This document shows positions 60,195-64,000 of a stretch of 64,000 nucleotides of DNA, one piece after another. The stretch is from assembly GCF_018390575.1 (NCBI RefSeq), contig NZ_JAHBCJ010000007.1, positions 162,799-226,798 of the forward strand, in the 5' to 3' direction. This DNA comes from Bhargavaea massiliensis (GTDB taxonomy: Bacteria; Bacillota; Bacilli; Bacillales_A; Planococcaceae). Position 1 is the first letter of the stretch, and each line of letters begins with the position of its first letter. The position numbers and the translations under genes are program-made. The notes beneath the pieces were generated by a model. That model did no database searches and was not told the origin of the DNA. It worked only from the letters and a program-made list of their open reading frames with translations.

Positions 60195-61142
60195 ATGGAC
60201 GTATTGTTTTTGTTCAGAATCAAAGAGCATCAGGAAGAAATGCTCAGGAATGAGTTTCCGGAGAACAATTTCCTGTTCGGACGGAAAGCGGACGATCCTG
60301 CAATCGAATCGAGTGAAGTCATCGTCACGTACGGTACGGATATCGATGAAAGCGTCCTGGCTCGCGCCAAAAACCTGAAGTGGATCATGGTTGCTTCGGC
60401 CGGGATGGAACAAATGCCTCTGGGGCAGATTGCGAATATGGGCATACAGGTAACAAATGTGCGGGGAATCCATAAAACGCCGATGGCAGAAACCATGCTT
60501 GCGCATATTTTGGCATACAGGAAAAAGCTGCAGGATGTGTATGCGCAGCAATCCAGAAGCGAATGGAACAAGAAAATACGCGGGACAGAGCTGCTCGGCT
60601 CGAAGGCACTGATTTTGGGGCCGGGGGCAATCGGCGGCGAGACGGGCAGGCTTCTCCAGGCGTTCGGTGTCCGGACTTACGGATGCAACCGTTCCGGCAG
60701 GCAGGCGGAGCATATGGATGAGATGGTTTCTTTTGAGGGGCTTTTGGAGGCACTCCCAGAGATGGATACCATCATCTCGGTTCTTCCGAGCACCCCGGAA
60801 ACAAAAAGGCTTCTGGGCCGCGAGCATTTTGCGGCAATGAAGGACACGGCGTTGTTCCTCAACTTCGGAAGAGGCGACCTTTACGATGAAAAGGTGCTGA
60901 TCGAAGGACTGGAGCAAGGCCGCCCGGCCGCTGCAGTTTTGGATGTATTCGAAACCGAGCCTCTTCCTTCGGACAGTCCCTTCTGGAAGATGGGGAATGT
61001 GACGGTTTCCCCGCATATCTCGGCGCTGTCCGGCAAATACGTCGAGCGGTCGCTTGAAATCTTCATGCCGAACCTCCGCGCCTATCTGGATGGCAGGACG
61101 GATGAAATGGTAAACCGGGTCGATCCGGAAAGGGGATATTAA
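60195..61142 (+). CDS. D-2-hydroxyacid dehydrogenase
   Basis: A 315-residue NAD(P)-dependent enzyme starting 13 bases past bcp, with AAGGGGGAGTCGGGC before the ATG. The N-terminal part contains LKWIMVASAGMEQMPLGQIA and GIQVTNVRGIHKTPMAETML. The nucleotide-binding part has LILGPGAIGGETGRLLQAFG (G-x-G-x-x-G), and the catalytic residues lie in INFGRGD-type FLNFGRGDLYDEKVLIEGLE, DVFETEPLPSDSPFWKMGNV and TVSPHISALSG (His). It resembles glyoxylate/hydroxypyruvate or short-chain 2-ketoacid reductases. The substrate is unknown. It is an insertion relative to the B. subtilis bcp-perR order. Confidence 0.92.
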   Translation: MDVLFLFRIKEHQEEMLRNEFPENNFLFGRKADDPAIESSEVIVTYGTDIDESVLARAKNLKWIMVASAGMEQMPLGQIANMGIQVTNVRGIHKTPMAETMLAHILAYRKKLQDVYAQQSRSEWNKKIRGTELLGSKALILGPGAIGGETGRLLQAFGVRTYGCNRSGRQAEHMDEMVSFEGLLEALPEMDTIISVLPSTPETKRLLGREHFAAMKDTALFLNFGRGDLYDEKVLIEGLEQGRPAAAVLDVFETEPLPSDSPFWKMGNVTVSPHISALSGKYVERSLEIFMPNLRAYLDGRTDEMVNRVDPERGY

Positions 61143-61144
61143 AT

Positions 61145-61696
61145 ATGAAGATTTACACGCGGACAGGTGATAAGGGGCAGACTTCCCTCATCTACGGGAA
61201 GAGGGTATCCAAGACGGATCCGCTCGTCGATGCTTACGGCACTTGCGATGAAGCCAACAGCGCAATCGGTCTTGCGCTTTCACATCTCCACCAAGAGTTC
61301 TTTGACGGGAAAGACGAGCTTTTGGCCGCTTTCCGCCGGATTCAGACGGTGCTGTTCCATGTCGGCGCGGAGCTGGCGACGCCGGAGGGGAAAGAGGTCA
61401 AGTGGAAACTGGAAAAGACCGAGATTGAACAGCTCGAAGAATGGATCGACGGATATGACGCAGAGCTGGCACCGCTTAAGAATTTCATCCTGCCGGGCGG
61501 ACACCCGGCATCGGCGGGACTTCACTACGCAAGAACAGTGGTCCGCAGGGCGGAGCGGGCTGCTATCCTTACCGGCGACCATGTGAATCCGGATGTTCTT
61601 GCCTACCTGAACCGCTTATCGGATTTCCTGTTCGTCGCAGCACGCTATGTCAACACGAAGCTCGGGCGCTCGGAGGATGTTCTTCACGCGGAGTAA
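61145..61696 (+). CDS. ATP:cob(I)alamin adenosyltransferase, PduO type
   Basis: A 183-residue protein whose ATG lies two bases after the preceding stop. The PduO N-terminal motif is MKIYTRTGDKGQTSLIYGKR, then VDAYGTCDEANSAIGLALS; the ATP/cobalamin-binding C-terminal motif is FILPGGHPASAGLHYARTVV then RRAERAAIL, and LNRLSDFLFVAARYVN. It attaches adenosyl to cob(I)alamin to make coenzyme B12; YvqK is the B. subtilis homologue. It appears coupled to the 2-hydroxyacid dehydrogenase gene, though no metabolic link is obvious. No B12-dependent enzyme or cobalamin riboswitch lies in the window. Confidence 0.95.
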   Translation: MKIYTRTGDKGQTSLIYGKRVSKTDPLVDAYGTCDEANSAIGLALSHLHQEFFDGKDELLAAFRRIQTVLFHVGAELATPEGKEVKWKLEKTEIEQLEEWIDGYDAELAPLKNFILPGGHPASAGLHYARTVVRRAERAAILTGDHVNPDVLAYLNRLSDFLFVAARYVNTKLGRSEDVLHAE

Positions 61697-61714
61697 AGAG
61701 GCAAGGGGGTTTCA

Positions 61715-61742
61715 TTGACAGGCATGCCTTCTTTCTTATAAA
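61715..61742 (+). promoter_or_regulatory. Promoter of perR
   Basis: TTGACA (61715-61720), a 16-base spacer, TATAAA (61737-61742). The Per box lies directly downstream over the start site. Confidence 0.85.
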
Positions 61743-61746
61743 CTGT

Positions 61747-61761
61747 TTATAACAATTATTA
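61747..61761 (+). promoter_or_regulatory. Per box (PerR operator), autoregulation of perR
   Basis: TTATAACAATTATTA matches 12 of the 14 defined positions of the PerR consensus TTATAATNATTATAA. It starts five bases past the -10 box, a position where PerR would block its own transcription until it is oxidised by peroxide. Confidence 0.85.
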
Positions 61762-61796
61762 CAAAGGAATCTCTATGGAAAGAGGTGGGCATGTCC

Positions 61797-62246
61797 ATGT
61801 CTGAAACTGTGCTTCAGGAAGCGCTGGATACGTTGAAGACAAGCGGCGTGAGGATCACGCCACAACGGCATGCGATTCTTGAATTTCTTGTAACTTCCAT
61901 GTCCCATCCGACTGCCGATGAAATTTATCGTGCGCTGGAGGATAAGTTCCCGAATATGAGTGTCGCTACCGTCTATAACAACCTCCGAGTTTTTCGCGAG
62001 GCCGGCCTGGTAAAGGAACTTCCGTACGGAGATTCTTCGAGCCGGTTCGATTTTGTGACTCATGACCATTACCACATCATCTGCAGTGACTGCGGCAAGA
62101 TTGTCGATTTCCACTATCCGGGATTGGACGAAGTCGAGCATCTGGCTTCCCACATTACCGGGTTCCAGGTAGACTCCCACAGGATGGAGGTCTACGGCAA
62201 ATGCCCGGACTGCGCAGAAAACAAAACCAATTCAGTGGTCCAGTAA
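61797..62246 (+). CDS. perR: Peroxide-responsive transcriptional repressor PerR
   Basis: ATG at 61797 follows GAGGTGGGCATGTCC, giving 149 residues; ATG 61791 is an alternative. The winged helix part holds [20 protein letters not shown] then [20 protein letters not shown] and [20 protein letters not shown]. The metal part has the regulatory ligands (His/Asp in [20 protein letters not shown]) and structural zinc cysteines in CSDCGK and KCPDCAEN. The [10 protein letters not shown] and [12 protein letters not shown] stretches are diagnostic of PerR rather than Fur or Zur. It senses peroxide through iron-catalysed histidine oxidation. Its own promoter carries a Per box. Confidence 0.97.
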   Translation: MSETVLQEALDTLKTSGVRITPQRHAILEFLVTSMSHPTADEIYRALEDKFPNMSVATVYNNLRVFREAGLVKELPYGDSSSRFDFVTHDHYHIICSDCGKIVDFHYPGLDEVEHLASHITGFQVDSHRMEVYGKCPDCAENKTNSVVQ

Positions 62247-62254
62247 GGGACCGG

Positions 62255-62290
62255 ACTCACGAGGCCTTCGCCCCGTGAGTTTTTTATTTT
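62255..62290 (+). terminator. Terminator of perR
   Basis: ACTCACG-GG-CCTTCG-CC-CGTGAGTTTTTTATT, a strong stem with T-tract. Confidence 0.9.
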
Positions 62291-62294
62291 CCAT

Positions 62295-62325
62295 TAAAAA
62301 AAGCCGCCTTCGGAAGGGCGGCTTG
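62295..62325 (-). terminator. Terminator of ygzB
   Basis: On the minus strand AAGCCGCCCTTCCG-AAGGCGGCTTTTTTTAATGG; directly before the ygzB stop region. Confidence 0.85.
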
Positions 62326-62330
62326 GCAAA

Positions 62331-62693
62331 TCATTTTTCTGTTTGTGCATGATTTTTTCGGTTGTAGGCTTCGTCGAACTCTTTGCCTTCCAGTTCAGGG
62401 TCAAGCGTAAGCGGTTCCCGGCAGTGGCCGCACATATCGACCCGGCCGAGCATCTTCGTCTCTTTCCCGCAGTTTGGACAGACGACCTGGACAGCTTTGG
62501 TCGACAACATCCCGATCCAAAAGTACACGACGGTGCTCGCGATGATGCAGAGAAGCCCGAGGACCATGAAGATGATCATCACGATCGGGTGCTGCTTAAA
62601 GAAGATACCGAAGTACATTACAACAAATCCGATAAAGATCAGTGCCAGAGCAAAGGACCGGATCCGGTTGATTTTATTCTTATATGGTTTCAT
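62331..62693 (-). CDS. ygzB: DUF2614 zinc-ribbon membrane protein (YgzB)
   Basis: A 120-residue protein with two membrane segments (about 12-32 and 40-62) followed by a zinc ribbon: [20 protein letters not shown] then HCREPL, with Cys pairs C-x2-C and C-x2-C. The acidic/polar tail ends the protein. The layout and location, converging on perR and upstream of ygxA, match B. subtilis YgzB. Function unknown. Confidence 0.93.
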   Translation of the reverse strand: MKPYKNKINRIRSFALALIFIGFVVMYFGIFFKQHPIVMIIFMVLGLLCIIASTVVYFWIGMLSTKAVQVVCPNCGKETKMLGRVDMCGHCREPLTLDPELEGKEFDEAYNRKNHAQTEK

Positions 62694-62881
62694 GTATCGA
62701 CTTTCCTCCTCATTTCCCGTCTACTATACCACATATCTCCGGCACCGTTTCCCATCAGGCCTCCACAAGATTGACGATTTTATGATGGGAAGGCGAATTT
62801 GGCTTTCCTTTTTTCCGGGGCGGGAAGGAATCCCGGAATGCTTGTCGAATTTGCACACAGAGATAAAAGGAGGAATCCCCC

Positions 62882-63760
62882 ATGGAGCATCTACTGCGGC
62901 CGATTTATCAGGAACGTGCAGGTGACCCGGACACGCTCGGTGTCATTCTGGTCGAGAAGCGGGACAAGTTGGATCCCGTCACGGATACGTTCGATGCGAT
63001 TCTTCTCATCCTTGTACAGGATGCGGAGCGGCCCGTCTTCACAAAACATTACACGGATGGCCTGGAAAAGGCGGCCATGCATGTTGTCGCGGAGCGGCAG
63101 CTTAAAAAGTGGCTCCTGCTGGGCACGAACCGCAAAATCGTGGACTGGCTCTTTTTCGGGCGCATCCTCTTTGATAGAAATGAATATATTGAAAACCTGA
63201 AGACGGAACTAAAAGATTTTCCGTTCTATGGAAGGCAGATCAAAGCCGGCCTCGAATTCTCCCGCCTGATCCGGCATTATATGGAGGGACGCATGTTTTT
63301 CGAACAGCAGAACTACCTGGACGCCTATAATCATGTTGTCCGTTCCCTCCATGGACTCGCCCGGCTGGCTGTGCTCGAAAGCGGACTGTTTCCAGAAGTG
63401 ACTGTCTGGTCGCAGGTCAAGAAGATCGACCCTGCCATCTATAAGTTGTATGAGGAATTGGTTTTGAGTGACGAGACGCTTGAAAAGCGGTTGGAGCTTT
63501 TGTTCCTCGCAGGGGAATTCTTCATCAATTCCAAAGTGACGGACGGAGCACGCCACATTCTTTCAGCCATGTCAGAGAAAAAGGACTGGACGATCCAAGA
63601 ACTGCACGAGCACGATGAGCTCCGGAACTACTCTGTGAATCTGGAAGTGTTTGTTGAATACCTGATTGAGAGAGGACTTATAGAAGTCGTCCGGCAGCAG
63701 GCCAAGGACGGCAGGATCGAGCATCGAAACTACCGGGTGGCCCCGATCACGGAACAGTGA
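62882..63760 (+). CDS. ygxA: Nucleotidyltransferase-like protein (YgxA)
   Basis: A 292-residue protein starting after AAAGGAGGAATCCCC. The N-terminal half is a nucleotidyltransferase-like alpha/beta domain (LGVILVEKRDKLDPVTDTFD then AILLILVQDAERPVFTKHYT); the central helical part has GLEFSRLIRHYMEGRMFFEQ then QNYLDAYNHVVRSLHGLARL, as in HEPN/NT accessory regions, and the C-terminal part (about 215-290) resembles a winged helix. It matches YgxA, which lies just before rrnD in B. subtilis. Function unknown; catalytic residues are not clearly complete. Confidence 0.93.
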   Translation: MEHLLRPIYQERAGDPDTLGVILVEKRDKLDPVTDTFDAILLILVQDAERPVFTKHYTDGLEKAAMHVVAERQLKKWLLLGTNRKIVDWLFFGRILFDRNEYIENLKTELKDFPFYGRQIKAGLEFSRLIRHYMEGRMFFEQQNYLDAYNHVVRSLHGLARLAVLESGLFPEVTVWSQVKKIDPAIYKLYEELVLSDETLEKRLELLFLAGEFFINSKVTDGARHILSAMSEKKDWTIQELHEHDELRNYSVNLEVFVEYLIERGLIEVVRQQAKDGRIEHRNYRVAPITEQ

Positions 63761-63794
63761 TCGGGAGTCCCCGTATTTTTATTTGAAAAACCGC

Positions 63795-63823
63795 TTGACG
63801 GAATGACGGATACTGAGTATGAT
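63795..63823 (+). promoter_or_regulatory. rRNA operon promoter P1
   Basis: TTGACG (63795-63800), a 17-base spacer, TATGAT (63818-63823). First of two tandem promoters. Confidence 0.85.
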
Positions 63824-63887
63824 AGTAAACGTCGCTTGTGAGCGGCGGCCGGCAAGATCGCGGCGTCAAACTTCTTGAAAAAGAGTG

Positions 63888-63916
63888 TTGACTTCGGTGA
63901 GAGCCGGTGCTAATAT
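63888..63916 (+). promoter_or_regulatory. rRNA operon promoter P2
   Basis: TTGACT (63888-63893), a 17-base spacer, TAATAT (63911-63916); about 93 bases after P1. Confidence 0.85.
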
Positions 63917-64000
63917 AGAGAAGTCGCTTTCGGAGCGGCGGAATAATGAACCTTGAAAACTGAACAGCAAAACGCTGATGAAATGAGTTCCCGATCCCCG
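63917..64000 (+). other. Leader of the rRNA operon (16S gene begins beyond the window)
   Basis: After P2 comes a small hairpin (CGCTTTCGGAGCG) and then ACCTTGAAAACTGAACAGCA, an AT-rich leader element common before rRNA genes in Bacillales. The conserved start of 16S rRNA is not reached by position 64000. By synteny with B. subtilis, perR-ygzB-ygxA precedes an rrn operon. Confidence 0.8.

Overview
The window looks like chromosome from a moderately high-GC, spore-forming member of the Bacillales, most likely Planococcaceae (Bhargavaea/Sporosarcina/Planococcus-like). The evidence is a gamma-type small acid-soluble spore protein (48301-48555), the spore-cortex deacetylase PdaA, an MreBH-type actin, UPF0435/YfkK, YfhH/YfhJ/YgaC/YgzB/YgxA orthologues, strong AGGAGG-type ribosome binding sites, frequent TTG/GTG starts and many intrinsic terminators. 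The genus is inference; the class-level placement is well supported.

Left part (1-12.8 kb): the end of an AEC-type exporter gene, a LysR regulator, an AHSA1/SRPBCC protein, a zinc-type macrodomain ADP-ribosyl hydrolase, an RraA-like protein, an FMN reductase behind a possible quinone-responsive (MhqR-like) operator, a DUF4181 protein, a decayed methyltransferase, a LOV-STAS blue-light stressosome protein (YtvA type), and a glycerate kinase/SLC13 permease pair. A serine-biosynthesis island follows: a HAD phosphatase, SerA, and a class-V aminotransferase preceded by a T-box leader whose specifier codon reads as UCC (Ser).

Middle part (12.8-42.7 kb): an RsbR-like stressosome protein, a YpfJ-type metalloprotease, IS1182-type transposase debris beside a palindromic repeat, DtpT, an ATP-grasp ligase related to D-aspartate ligase and, a little further on, an Asp/Glu racemase (possibly D-amino acid supply for the cell-wall cross-bridge). 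Then come a Ca2+/H+ exchanger, an amidase, a DEAD-like helicase overlapping an SGNH hydrolase, ThiT with a TPP riboswitch, methionine aminopeptidase, oligoendopeptidase F, MreBH, AmpS aminopeptidase, an alanine symporter, a sigma-B-type YtxH gene followed by YihY, a ZosA-like metal ATPase, a small SE1561-family gene, a small frameshifted peptide gene with its own promoter and terminator, an OsmC protein and an MFS transporter.

Right part (42.7-64 kb) follows the Bacillus subtilis order pdaA/yfhF-recX-yfhH-yfhJ-yfhP-mutY-sspE-ygaC-ygaD-ygaE-gsaB-bcp-perR-ygzB-ygxA-rrn, with two departures: a complete five-gene App-like oligopeptide ABC operon lies between ygaD and ygaE, and a 2-hydroxyacid dehydrogenase plus a PduO-type cobalamin adenosyltransferase lie between bcp and perR. 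perR has a near-consensus Per box over its own promoter. The window ends in the leader of an rRNA operon driven by two near-consensus tandem promoters; the 16S gene itself lies beyond the end.

No phage, CRISPR array or obvious defence island was found. The most unusual material is intergenic: two related palindromic repeats (one nested inside a second perfect inverted repeat), a 39-bp tandem repeat, a 21-bp degenerate tandem repeat, and the small frameshifted peptide unit at 40.6 kb. No computation or database search was run; family names come from motif recognition.
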